A model generated the notes under the pieces. It saw only the letters and a program-made list of their open reading frames with translations. It was not told the DNA's origin and did no database searches. Shown here one piece after another: positions 32,809 to 41,396 of a stretch of DNA of 64,000 nucleotides (position 1 is its first letter; every line of letters begins with the position of its first letter). The DNA comes from Lachnospiraceae bacterium (GTDB taxonomy: Bacteria; Bacillota; Clostridia; Lachnospirales; Lachnospiraceae), in contig JAJQIL010000002.1 of assembly GCA_021199235.1 (NCBI GenBank), forward strand, positions 23,335 through 87,334, in the 5' to 3' direction. The position numbers were made by a program, and so were the translations under genes.

Positions 32809-35447
32809 AGATCCGCACAGCAGTCATCAGCGTCGTGGTGACGGGTTCGCTGATTGCCGGCGCTCTTTACGCAGCTTATTATACTGTGGGACTTGGGAAA
32901 AAGACTTCTGTCCAGGTGACTCCGGTACGCTATGTTTATACGGACCTTGGATATTATTATGGTGATGATTCCATGTATGGGACTGTGACATCCAGAGTTT
33001 CTCAGAATATCACACTGGAAGCCGATTATCCGATTGAGGAGATCTACGTGGCGGAAGGGGATGAAGTGACTGAGGGAACAGAGCTTTTTTCCTATGATAT
33101 GACAGAACAGGAGATTAATCTGGAATCTCTGGATATCTATCTGCAGACACAGCAGCTCGAACTGAAAAAGCTTCAGAAAGAACTGGCTCAATATACGGGG
33201 ACGAGCTCAGCCGCGAGTACGACTGCGTCTCTTGAGGACACCTCAACAGTGCTGACGTCTTCATCCGGCACAGCTTCCGCAACGGCTGTTTCCGAAGATG
33301 GGAGCACAACTGCGGATGAATCCGGAACTTCGGGGGACCAGATCCTTGACGGGGAGGATACAGAAGGTACGGAGACGGAAAAAGATACATCCGGAAGCGC
33401 CGGAGATTCCGGGACAGATGATTCCGGCATTACGATTGAATCGGAAGATTATACGGATGAGCAGTATCTCTCTTATGTCACGAATTTTGAGACGATGATG
33501 GCGGCTATTCTGTCGTATATCACGGAATGCGACGGGGAATATTCCGCAGAGGATATTGAAATCATCGGGGAGTATCTGCTCGGCAGTGACGATGTGACAG
33601 GTGTGGTCACGTACTATCGGACGAATCTGGCCGGAAGCATTCTCTCCAATACAACGAATGCTTCGGGAGAGACGGTGGAAGTGACGAATTATCCTTTGCT
33701 GGATGCCGTATCCGCACTTCTTTCAGAAAGCGAGCTTACCACACTGCAGACCGCTGTGGAGGAGATGGATACCTGCCACGCTCTTTATGTGGATCTCCTG
33801 ATCGGCGCGCTGTCCGGGAAGTCGGGAGACGATCTTGCTGCGGCCGTGACGGCGGCGAGGGCTGCCTGTGAGAATTTAAGCGGTGATGCCATGGCGCAGG
33901 TGACGCTTCTGACACAGCTGGAATCCTATGAGGCGCAGATTGCCGGAGAAACCGAATCCGGGAGCGAATCGGAGAGCGAATCCGGGAATGGCTCGGAAAC
34001 CGAAACGGAAACTGAAACGGAATCAGCGGACGTGGACATTGCTGCACGCATCAGCGCCTTTCTTCTGATGGCTGACGCGATTTTTGCCGAATCCGCTTCA
34101 CCGGCTTCAGATGATTATGAGAACGCAATCGCGTTTTATCAGATGTATCTGGCTGTGGCACAGGCAGATATTGAAGGCGTGGAAGCTACAATGGAAGGAT
34201 ATTCTTTAAGCGACGAGACCACGGCGTATCTGGAGAGCTATGGTACGGATGGTTCGATCACTGCCGCGGAGCTCACCGCAGAATATCAGGAGCTCTGTCT
34301 TGCCTGTGTGAAATACATGATTTCCGCACTTGACCCGCTGACAATGACCAGTGAAGACCTGGCTGCCGCACAGACGGCCTATGACCGGCTGGGCACCGCA
34401 TGGCAGATCCTTGTGAATGACGAGACGCCGTCGGTTTCCGATTATCTGACTGCGTATGATATTGTTTTGCGGATACAGGCGCTTGACACGGCGTCTGAGG
34501 ATTTTCTGACCGAGCTTTCCGTTCTCTATACGGAATATCTTTCTCTGACCTTTGATCAGCTGGGGCTGATCTGGAACATTGATGTTCTTATGGAATATTT
34601 TGCGCAGTACGGTCTGCTCTCCTCAGAGTCGGAATCAGAGTCGGAATCGGAGACAGAGTTTTACTGGGATGACAGCTATGATTATGATTTTTATGACTCA
34701 GACGACAGCCTGACCGCTGAGGAACGGCAGGAACTGATCGAGTCTCTGGAAAATCAGATACAGAGCCAGGAACTGGATATCCGGGAAACTGAGCTGGAGG
34801 TCGAAAAAGCGCAGCGAGTGGTGAATAAAAAAGTGGTAACAGCGACTCTGGATGGCACGGTCGTCAGCATCGGGGATGCGGACGGCAGTTATGAGGGGGA
34901 CTATTTTGCCACGATTTCCAATACGACCGGACTATACGCAAAGGGCTGGATCAGTGAGCTTGCTCTGGATACGGTCAATGTGGGAGATACCATCTCGGGT
35001 ATGACGGATTATGGCGATACCTTTACCGCGGTGATCAAGGAGGTCTCTGAATATCCGGATCCTTACGGTTCGAATTATGTTTATTCAGAGAATGCAAATG
35101 CTTCTTACTATGCTTTCTATGCACTGATCGAAGATTCGGAGGGCATTGAGGAAGGATACGCAGAACTTACACTTTCGGATGCTTATGCGGAATCGTCTGA
35201 TACTTTTTATCTGGAGTCTTATTTTGTACGGAACGACGGTACCGGCAACAGATATGTGTATGTAGAGGGGGACGACGGGACACTGGAGAAACGATATGTG
35301 ACGACCGGGAACACCTTATGGGGATATTATATAGAGATCACCAACGGATTAAGTCTGTCAGACTATATCGCTTTTCCTTATGGAGACAATGTCAGTGAAG
35401 GCGCACCGACAGAGGAAGTAGATTCACTGGACATATATGACGACTGA
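32805..35447 (+). CDS. Very large second membrane-fusion adaptor with a ~480-residue insert
   Basis: 880 residues, about twice the normal size. N-terminal membrane segment, then the first lipoyl/barrel part (EEIYVAEGDEVTEGTELFSYD) and the start of a helical hairpin (LYLQTQQLELKKLQKEL region, about 105-125). A long insert follows: a Ser/Thr/Glu-rich linker, a mostly helical acidic block, SESESE-type linkers and a D/Y/F-rich patch at about 620. The hairpin's second arm (SLENQIQSQELDIRETELEV) and barrel end (VTATLDGTVVSIGDADG) then resume, followed by the beta domain. So the hairpin tip is replaced by a large helical domain. Its start overlaps the ATPase stop. Function of the insert is unknown; substrate capture is a possibility. 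Confidence 0.82.
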   Translation: MKIRTAVISVVVTGSLIAGALYAAYYTVGLGKKTSVQVTPVRYVYTDLGYYYGDDSMYGTVTSRVSQNITLEADYPIEEIYVAEGDEVTEGTELFSYDMTEQEINLESLDIYLQTQQLELKKLQKELAQYTGTSSAASTTASLEDTSTVLTSSSGTASATAVSEDGSTTADESGTSGDQILDGEDTEGTETEKDTSGSAGDSGTDDSGITIESEDYTDEQYLSYVTNFETMMAAILSYITECDGEYSAEDIEIIGEYLLGSDDVTGVVTYYRTNLAGSILSNTTNASGETVEVTNYPLLDAVSALLSESELTTLQTAVEEMDTCHALYVDLLIGALSGKSGDDLAAAVTAARAACENLSGDAMAQVTLLTQLESYEAQIAGETESGSESESESGNGSETETETETESADVDIAARISAFLLMADAIFAESASPASDDYENAIAFYQMYLAVAQADIEGVEATMEGYSLSDETTAYLESYGTDGSITAAELTAEYQELCLACVKYMISALDPLTMTSEDLAAAQTAYDRLGTAWQILVNDETPSVSDYLTAYDIVLRIQALDTASEDFLTELSVLYTEYLSLTFDQLGLIWNIDVLMEYFAQYGLLSSESESESESETEFYWDDSYDYDFYDSDDSLTAEERQELIESLENQIQSQELDIRETELEVEKAQRVVNKKVVTATLDGTVVSIGDADGSYEGDYFATISNTTGLYAKGWISELALDTVNVGDTISGMTDYGDTFTAVIKEVSEYPDPYGSNYVYSENANASYYAFYALIEDSEGIEEGYAELTLSDAYAESSDTFYLESYFVRNDGTGNRYVYVEGDDGTLEKRYVTTGNTLWGYYIEITNGLSLSDYIAFPYGDNVSEGAPTEEVDSLDIYDD

Positions 35448-35498
35448 TACGGCGGATTCCGGTCTAAGAACCGCCGCATGCAGAGGAGGTGTTTATTT

Positions 35499-36752
35499 TT
35501 GCTTGAGAACCTGAGATTATCCTTTCAGAGTATCTGGGCACACAAAATGAGGTCGTTTCTGACCATGCTCGGCATCATTATCGGCATCGCGTCAATTATT
35601 GCAATTGTCTCTACGATCAAGGGGACGAATGACGAGCTCAAAAATAAGCTGATCGGTTCCGGTAATAATACGGTAGATATTGTTCTGAAGGAAAACGGTT
35701 ATGCGACTTCTTTCAGCTCTTCTTCAGATCTTCCGTATGGGGTGCCGCAGGTGTCCGACTCTGTGCGCGAACAGATTCTGGCGCTGGATACGGTGGAAAG
35801 TGTGACCTGTTATACCAAACGCAGTTATGTGGATGTATACTATTTGAATGAGAGCTTTTCAGATCCTACGGTGATCGGAATAGATACCAGTTATTTTTCT
35901 ACAGCCGGCTACACGATCCGCTGCGGTCGTGCTTTTGTTGAGGCGGACTACACGGAATTCCGCACTGTTGTGATCATAGACAGTTCTCTTGCGGACGAGT
36001 ATTTTCCCAATGAAGATCCGGTCGGAAAAACCATCGAGATCAGCGGAACACCGCTTACGATCGTTGGCGTGGTGACGGAAACGGATACCTATGAGGCTTC
36101 AATCAATTCGCTTGAGGATTACTATAATTATCAGGAGGATGATCCGATCCGCCTCTTCATTCCGAGTGCGGTCTGGCCGATCCTGTACTGCTTTGATGAG
36201 CCGGAAAATGTGATCGTTAAGGCGACCAGCACGGATGATATGGAAAATGCGGGTGCGAAGACTGAGGATATTCTGAATGCCGCGATCTCCAGCTCTCAGA
36301 CGGATGTGAAATATGATGCGGAAAATCTGGTCACGCAGGCGGAACAGCTTGATACGCTGACCAGCTCGACAAACATACAGCTGCTCTGGATTGCCAGCAT
36401 TTCTCTTCTTGTCGGCGGCATCGGCGTTATGAATATCATGATGGTGTCTGTCACGGAGCGTACCAGTGAGGTCGGACTGAAGAAAGCGATCGGGGCAAGG
36501 AAGGGAGCCATCCTCGGACAGTTCCTGACCGAGTCTGTCGTGCTGACCAGTATCGGAGGAGCTCTCGGCGTGGGGGCCGGGATCGGCATGGCCTATATTA
36601 TCAACAGGATATCCGGGGTGGCGGTCGCGATCAGTGTGCCTGCCTCCGTGATCGCGGTGATTTTCTCCATGCTGATCGGGATTATCTTCGGGCTGATGCC
36701 GTCTATGAAGGCCGCGAACCTTGACCCGATCGAGGCACTGCGGCGGGAATGA
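35499..36752 (+). CDS. MacB-like ABC permease (FtsX family)
   Basis: 417 residues from a TTG at 35499, selected because AGGAGG sits nine bases upstream; the ATG at 35478 lies on that site. Four membrane segments in the FtsX/MacB arrangement: one at the N-terminus (SFLTMLGIIIGIASIIAIVS) and three at the C-terminus. A large extracytoplasmic domain lies between (TIEISG, TIVGVVTE motifs). The MMVSVTERTSEVGLKKAIGA segment is the coupling region typical of the family, and the end is AANLDPIEALRRE. It forms a non-canonical exporter with the ATPase at 32101 and the two adaptors. In Gram-positives such systems export peptides or give antibiotic resistance; the substrate is unknown. Confidence 0.92.
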   Translation: MLENLRLSFQSIWAHKMRSFLTMLGIIIGIASIIAIVSTIKGTNDELKNKLIGSGNNTVDIVLKENGYATSFSSSSDLPYGVPQVSDSVREQILALDTVESVTCYTKRSYVDVYYLNESFSDPTVIGIDTSYFSTAGYTIRCGRAFVEADYTEFRTVVIIDSSLADEYFPNEDPVGKTIEISGTPLTIVGVVTETDTYEASINSLEDYYNYQEDDPIRLFIPSAVWPILYCFDEPENVIVKATSTDDMENAGAKTEDILNAAISSSQTDVKYDAENLVTQAEQLDTLTSSTNIQLLWIASISLLVGGIGVMNIMMVSVTERTSEVGLKKAIGARKGAILGQFLTESVVLTSIGGALGVGAGIGMAYIINRISGVAVAISVPASVIAVIFSMLIGIIFGLMPSMKAANLDPIEALRRE

Positions 36753-36841
36753 TGAGGAGCTGTTCCAAACAGCAGGCTGTAATGCAGATCTGCGTCTTTT
36801 CTTTGGAACATCTTTGGATCTTTGGAACTTTTTTCAAGAAG

Positions 36842-36875
36842 GGGCTTGCCATATGGCAGGCCCTTATGATATACT
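36842..36875 (+). promoter_or_regulatory. Putative rpsB promoter overlapped by a palindrome
   Basis: TTGCCA (36846-36851), an 18-bp spacer and TATACT (36870-36875). The -35 box lies inside the 22-bp palindrome with halves GGGCTTGCCAT and ATGGCAGGCCC. The palindrome may be the end hairpin of the upstream export operon or an operator. The 5' leader of rpsB would be about 105 nt. Confidence 0.5.
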
Positions 36876-36985
36876 GTTGCAGTTGACGATCAAACACGTG
36901 TGTTGATTCCAGAGACGGTGCCTTATTACAGGGTCTCTCCGGAAGAGGAAGCATGCGGAAGAATCTAACCAAAAGGAGAAAAGAC

Positions 36986-37735
36986 ATGAGTGTAATTTCA
37001 ATGAAGCAGTTACTGGAAGCGGGCGTTCATTTTGGACATCAGACCAGAAGATGGAACCCGAAGATGGCGGAGTACATCTACACCGAGCGCAACGGCATCT
37101 ACATCATCGACCTTCAGAAGTCGGTAGTAAAGGTAGATGAGGCCTGCAGAGCAGTCGCGGATATCGCGGCGAACGGCGGCACAATCCTTTTTGTCGGCAC
37201 GAAAAAGCAGGCACAGGACGCGGTACAGACCGAGGCGGAAAGATGCGGTATGTTCTATGTGAACGAGAGATGGCTCGGCGGTATGCTGACGAACTTCAAG
37301 ACGATCCAGTCCAGAATCAAATATCTGAAAGACCTGGAGAGACAGGAGCAGGACGGCACATTTGAGCGTCTGCCGAAGAAGGAAGTCATCGCCCTGAAGA
37401 AGATGGAAAAGCTGAATAAGAACCTTGGCGGTATCAAGGATATGAAGCGCATCCCGGACGCGATCTTTGTAGTAGATCCGAAGAAAGAGCATATCTGCGT
37501 ACAGGAAGCACATACCCTCGGCATTCCGCTGATCGGTATCTGCGATACGAACTGTGATCCGGAAGAGCTGGATTATGTGATCCCGGGCAATGACGATGCA
37601 ATCCGTGCGGTGAAGCTGATCGTTTCCAAGATGGCTGACGCGATCATCGAGGCAAGACAGGGCGAGGAAGAATTCGTTCCGGAGGAAGCGGAAGCTGCAG
37701 AGACATATGAGGAAGCGCCTGTAGAGGCATTCTGA
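36986..37735 (+). CDS. rpsB: 30S ribosomal protein S2
   Basis: 249 residues from the ATG at 36986 (AAAAGGAGAAAAGAC upstream); an earlier in-frame ATG at 36953 lacks a ribosome site. The S2 signatures [26 protein letters not shown]-type and [15 protein letters not shown] are present, and the C-terminus is the usual acidic tail. The tsf gene follows after 62 bp, the universal bacterial order. Confidence 0.97.
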   Translation: MSVISMKQLLEAGVHFGHQTRRWNPKMAEYIYTERNGIYIIDLQKSVVKVDEACRAVADIAANGGTILFVGTKKQAQDAVQTEAERCGMFYVNERWLGGMLTNFKTIQSRIKYLKDLERQEQDGTFERLPKKEVIALKKMEKLNKNLGGIKDMKRIPDAIFVVDPKKEHICVQEAHTLGIPLIGICDTNCDPEELDYVIPGNDDAIRAVKLIVSKMADAIIEARQGEEEFVPEEAEAAETYEEAPVEAF

Positions 37736-37741
37736 GGTTAC

Positions 37742-37766
37742 ATTCACAGCGCAGCTGGCTGTGAAT
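37742..37766 (+). other. Hairpin between rpsB and tsf
   Basis: ATTCACAGC (37742-37750) pairs with GCTGTGAAT (37758-37766), a perfect 9-bp stem with a 7-base loop and no U-run. It may tune the rpsB/tsf ratio by partial termination or mRNA processing. Confidence 0.55.
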
Positions 37767-37797
37767 AGTAATATTCTGATTTCAGGAGGAGAATATA

Positions 37798-38739
37798 ATG
37801 GCTGTAACAGCAGGAATGGTAAAAGAGTTACGTGAGATGACGGGCGCCGGCATGATGGACTGCAAGAAGGCTCTGACGGCGACTGAAGGAGATATGGACA
37901 AGGCGGTAGAGTGGCTGAGAGAGAAAGGCCTTGCGACCGCTCAGAAGAAGGCCGGAAGAATCGCTGCTGAGGGTCTTGCGAAGGTTCTCGTATCCGAGGA
38001 TGGCAAGAGCGCGGTAGCAGTAGAAGTCAATTCTGAGACCGACTTCGTGGCAAAGAACGAGAAGTTCCAGGGCTATGTGGCTCAGGTCGCTGAGCAGGCG
38101 ATGGAGACTCAGGCAGCGGATATCGAGGCGTTCCTCGCGGAGCCGTGGAAGTTTGATACGACTAAGACGGTGAATGAGGCACTGGCCGGCCAGATTGCTG
38201 TCATCGGTGAGAATATGAACATCCGCAGATTTGCACAGGTAAAAGAGGATGCAGGCTTTGTTGCTTCCTATACGCATATGGGCGGCAAGATCGGTGTTCT
38301 CGTGGACGTTGTGACCGACGTTGTCAATGACGAGATCAAAGAGATGGCGAAGAATGTCGCGATGCAGGTCGCAGCTCTGAAGCCGCTGTACACTTCTGAC
38401 GCAGAAGTAAGCGCGGACTATATCGAGCATGAGAAGGAGATTCTTCTTGCTCAGATCAAGAACGATCCGAAGGAATCCCAGAAGCCGGAGAAGGTGATCA
38501 TGGGTATGATCCAGGGCCGTATCAAGAAAGAGCTTAAAGAGATCTGCCTGCTTGATCAGGTCTATGTCAAGGCAGAGGACGGCAAGCAGTCTGTTGGTCA
38601 GTATGTCGCTCAGGTAGCGAAAGCAAACGGCGCGAATGTTACGATCAAGGGCTTCGTACGTTATGAGACCGGCGAAGGCATTGAGAAGAAGCAGGAAGAC
38701 TTTGCAGCGGAAGTGGCGAAGCAGATGGGTGCGAACTGA
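37798..38739 (+). CDS. tsf: Translation elongation factor Ts
   Basis: 313 residues. The guanine-nucleotide exchange factor for EF-Tu. N-terminal UBA-like domain with VKELREMTGAGMMDCKKAL, the EF-Tu contact motif TDFVAKNEKF, and the dimerisation region (HEKEILLAQ and following). ATG behind AGGAGGAGAATATA. A terminator follows about 75 bp after the stop. Confidence 0.97.
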   Translation: MAVTAGMVKELREMTGAGMMDCKKALTATEGDMDKAVEWLREKGLATAQKKAGRIAAEGLAKVLVSEDGKSAVAVEVNSETDFVAKNEKFQGYVAQVAEQAMETQAADIEAFLAEPWKFDTTKTVNEALAGQIAVIGENMNIRRFAQVKEDAGFVASYTHMGGKIGVLVDVVTDVVNDEIKEMAKNVAMQVAALKPLYTSDAEVSADYIEHEKEILLAQIKNDPKESQKPEKVIMGMIQGRIKKELKEICLLDQVYVKAEDGKQSVGQYVAQVAKANGANVTIKGFVRYETGEGIEKKQEDFAAEVAKQMGAN

Positions 38740-38813
38740 TCACCTGTTTTCTGTTGAAATTTCTGTTCATTCGTGTGGATGTAAAACAGAACATATTATT
38801 TGATTCTACAGGA

Positions 38814-38843
38814 GACGCCATTCTTTTCGGATGGCGTTTCTTT
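38814..38843 (+). terminator. Terminator after tsf
   Basis: ACGCCAT (38815-38821) pairs with ATGGCGT (38831-38837), then TTCTTT. Confidence 0.75.
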
Positions 38844-38878
38844 GCGCTATTGAAGAAAGGAACTGTAAGGTATTTATC

Positions 38879-39781
38879 ATGATTCAGGATATTGGCAGAA
38901 GCAGATTTCACAATCCATACAGGCCGGATGCGCAGCCATCTGAGGAAAGCCGTATTTTGTTCTATCGCGGGAGGGAGATCCTTGTGAAAAGGACAGACGA
39001 TGAGATAGCCTTCCTGACATACGGAACTCTCAGAAAGGCATTTCCGCATCTGCATGAGCAGGCGACCTTTCTGTTTTCGATTGATGGCACAGATTATTTT
39101 TTCTTTCGGGAATCTGAATTTGGATGTGCAGCGCCGTCGGCAGCCGGTCGTTGTGAGCCGGATGATCTCCCCAAACTTTTCTCAGGATTTACCTGGGAGC
39201 GGATTGAACTCATGCGCACAGTCGGACCGAAAGAGGCAGCTTTTGCTGGCGTCACCGGGATGCAGCTTTATGGCTGGTACAAAAGCCGCCGCTTTTGTCC
39301 TGCCTGCGGCAGACGTATGGTACACAGCAAAAAAGAGCGTATGATGTACTGCGAATCCTGCGGGCAGATGGAATATCCGAAGATCTGCCCGGCCGTGATC
39401 GTCGCGGTGACGGACGGGGACAGGCTCCTGCTTACGAAATACGCGGGACGAGCGAACCGGAACTACGCTCTGATTGCCGGCTTTGCTGAAATCGGGGAGA
39501 CCATTGAGGAGACGGTGGAACGGGAAGTGATGGAGGAAGTCGGGCTGAAGGTCAAAAATATCCGTTATTACAAAAGTCAGCCCTGGTCGTTTACCGACAC
39601 ACTTCTGATGGGATTCTTTTGTGAAGTGGACGGTGAGAGCCGTATTTCTCTGGATGAGACAGAGCTTTCCGTCGGGAAATGGTGCACACGTGAGGAAATT
39701 CCGGATAACGACGGCGTCAGCCTGACACGGGAGATGATGGCGGTCTTTAAGACCGGGAAAGAACCTTTGACAGACTGTTGA
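38879..39781 (+). CDS. nudC: NADH/NAD-cap pyrophosphatase of the NudC type
   Basis: 300 residues from the ATG at 38879. A zinc ribbon (CPACGRRM and CESCGQM) is followed by the Nudix box GFAEIGETIEETVEREVMEE and VGL, and the NudC-specific SQPWSFTDTLLMGF (SQPWPFPxS in the classical motif). It hydrolyses NADH and can remove NAD caps from RNA. The N-terminal domain is standard in length. The gene sits alone between the tsf terminator and the fabH promoter region. Confidence 0.93.
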   Translation: MIQDIGRSRFHNPYRPDAQPSEESRILFYRGREILVKRTDDEIAFLTYGTLRKAFPHLHEQATFLFSIDGTDYFFFRESEFGCAAPSAAGRCEPDDLPKLFSGFTWERIELMRTVGPKEAAFAGVTGMQLYGWYKSRRFCPACGRRMVHSKKERMMYCESCGQMEYPKICPAVIVAVTDGDRLLLTKYAGRANRNYALIAGFAEIGETIEETVEREVMEEVGLKVKNIRYYKSQPWSFTDTLLMGFFCEVDGESRISLDETELSVGKWCTREEIPDNDGVSLTREMMAVFKTGKEPLTDC

Positions 39782-39836
39782 AGCTTCTGCAGGTATTTTA
39801 CCTGTCGAAGAGATGGTAAAACTTCAGACAGATATA

Positions 39837-39864
39837 GAAATTTTCGTTGTATACGAAAAATTTC
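39837..39864. promoter_or_regulatory. Near-perfect palindrome upstream of the fabH promoter
   Basis: GAAATTTTCG (39837-39846) and CGAAAAATTTC (39854-39864) are complementary except for one extra A. It ends 20 bp before the -35 box of the fabH promoter. It could be an operator for a lipid-synthesis regulator, or the terminator-like end of nudC. Confidence 0.45.
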
Positions 39865-39884
39865 GACCAAATTTAAGGATTCCC

Positions 39885-39913
39885 TTGCCATATTCTCTGT
39901 AATGAGATAAAAT
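39885..39913 (+). promoter_or_regulatory. Putative fabH promoter
   Basis: TTGCCA (39885-39890), a 17-bp spacer and TAAAAT (39908-39913), giving a leader of about 125 nt. Confidence 0.6.
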
Positions 39914-40045
39914 GCCAGAGAATGCCTTCCTTCATATGCTGTCCGATTAGCGGGGACCTGTAATGGCTGTCCGCAGCAGGATGGCATCCCAAAATGGTGA
40001 AAAAGGCAGGAGGATGAACCGATCACACGAGAACAGGAGCAAATC

Positions 40046-41047
40046 ATGTACGCACAGAACCAGACAGATGAAACCAGAGAAGCAAGGCCAAAAAGTTTTA
40101 AGATCACAGGTACAGGCAGCTATGTGCCGGAAAATATAGTGTCAAATAATGACCTGACTGCATATATGGATACGAGCGATGAGTGGATCCGCACCAGAAG
40201 CGGGATTGAGCAGCGGCATATCTGCACGACGGAGACGACCTCGCAGCTGGCACTGAAGGCGGCACAGAACGCTCTGGAAAACGCGCATGCGACGGCGGAT
40301 GAGATCGATATGATCCTCTGCGCTACGATCAGCGGGGAATATATCTGCCCGTCAGTAGCGGCTCTTGTGCAGCGCGATCTCGGCGCGCAGTGCCCCTGTG
40401 TGGATTTAAGCGCCGCGTGTACCGGCTGGATTTATCTGATGGACACCGCTTCGGCCTTTTTCGCCCGGGGCGGGATTCGCAAGATGCTTGTGATCGGTGC
40501 GGAGTCCATGTCGCGCATTCTGAACTGGAAGGATCGTTCTACGGCGGTGCTGTTTGGCGATGGAGCCGGTGCGGCCGTGCTTGAGCCGGGAGACAATTAT
40601 CTGGCGTCTTCTTTTGTCACGGATGGGAATGACGTGGTGATCGCGATTCCGACAGACAACGGGATTTCTCCGTGGCTGGATCGGGAACAGAAGCTTCCGC
40701 TTCTGCATATGGATGGACAGGAAACGTATAAATTTGCCGTACACAATCTTCCGAAACGGGTCGATGAGGTACTTCAGAAAGCAGGCCTCAAAGAAGAAGA
40801 TCTGGATTGGGTGGTTCCCCATCAGGCGAATAAGCGTATCATAGACAGTGCGGCCCACAAAATGAAGGGGGTCCCGGCAGATCATTTTTGTGTGAACCTT
40901 CAGAAATACGGCAATACTTCTGCCGCCAGTATCCCTCTGCTTCTTGATGAGTGGAACCGCGCAGGGAAATTCAAAGAGGGCGATCTGATCGCGATGGTGG
41001 CGTTCGGCGGCGGACTTTCCAGCGCGGCCTGCCTTGTGAGATGGTAA
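40046..41047 (+). CDS. fabH: 3-oxoacyl-ACP synthase III (beta-ketoacyl-ACP synthase III)
   Basis: 333 residues. It starts fatty-acid synthesis by condensing acyl-CoA with malonyl-ACP. The catalytic triad is visible: Cys in DLSAACTGWIY, His in VVPHQANKRI and Asn in KYGNTSAASIP. GSYVPENIVSNND and the end FGGGLSSAACLVRW are typical. ATG behind AGGAGCAAATC. The N-terminus has about 15 extra residues (YAQNQTDETREARPKS) compared with most FabH. Other fab genes are not adjacent, so it is a stand-alone gene here. Confidence 0.94.
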   Translation: MYAQNQTDETREARPKSFKITGTGSYVPENIVSNNDLTAYMDTSDEWIRTRSGIEQRHICTTETTSQLALKAAQNALENAHATADEIDMILCATISGEYICPSVAALVQRDLGAQCPCVDLSAACTGWIYLMDTASAFFARGGIRKMLVIGAESMSRILNWKDRSTAVLFGDGAGAAVLEPGDNYLASSFVTDGNDVVIAIPTDNGISPWLDREQKLPLLHMDGQETYKFAVHNLPKRVDEVLQKAGLKEEDLDWVVPHQANKRIIDSAAHKMKGVPADHFCVNLQKYGNTSAASIPLLLDEWNRAGKFKEGDLIAMVAFGGGLSSAACLVRW

Positions 41048-41059
41048 GAATAAAAATCA

Positions 41060-41089
41060 GTTGACATTTTTCGGGAGTCAACATATTAT
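41060..41089 (+). promoter_or_regulatory. Strong promoter with overlapping dyad upstream of the CDF gene
   Basis: TTGACA (41061-41066), a 17-bp spacer and TATTAT (41084-41089). The inverted repeat GTTGAC...GTCAAC (41060-41082) covers the -35 box and spacer and could be a repressor site. Confidence 0.65.
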
Positions 41090-41132
41090 ATAGTAAAATT
41101 TTGCACTGCAATCATCTACAGTACAAACTAAT

Positions 41133-41158
41133 GTAACTGAGAAATACTGAACAGTTAC
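41133..41158 (+). repeat. Dispersed hairpin repeat, compact copy
   Basis: GTAACTGAGAAA and TGAACAGTTAC within 26 bp, in the leader of the CDF gene and in the same direction. Confidence 0.75.
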
Positions 41159-41253
41159 ATTCTGATCAGGCGTCTGAACCGGAGAAAGACCAGTTTTCTG
41201 TACCGTCCGGAACGGTTGAGAATGCCGGGCCGCTTTTGCGACAGCAGGTAACG

Positions 41254-41309
41254 AAGCATCTGCGGGACAGTAGTAAGTACTTATTTACTATCGTCTCGGG
41301 ATGCTTTTT
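41254..41309 (+). terminator. Terminator-like hairpin in the CDF leader (possible attenuator)
   Basis: AAGCATC (41254-41260) pairs with GATGCTT (41300-41306). Inner pairs GAC/GTC and TAGTAA/TTACTA extend the stem, and TTTTT ends it. It lies about 215 nt into the leader from the promoter at 41061 and about 90 nt before the start codon. Confidence 0.65.
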
Positions 41310-41396
41310 CTATATTCTGGGATGATAAAAGAAAACGTAATCATGCAGAACGGTTACGTAAAAGCCATTGCAGGATTATTAAGGAGGTTACCTGTC

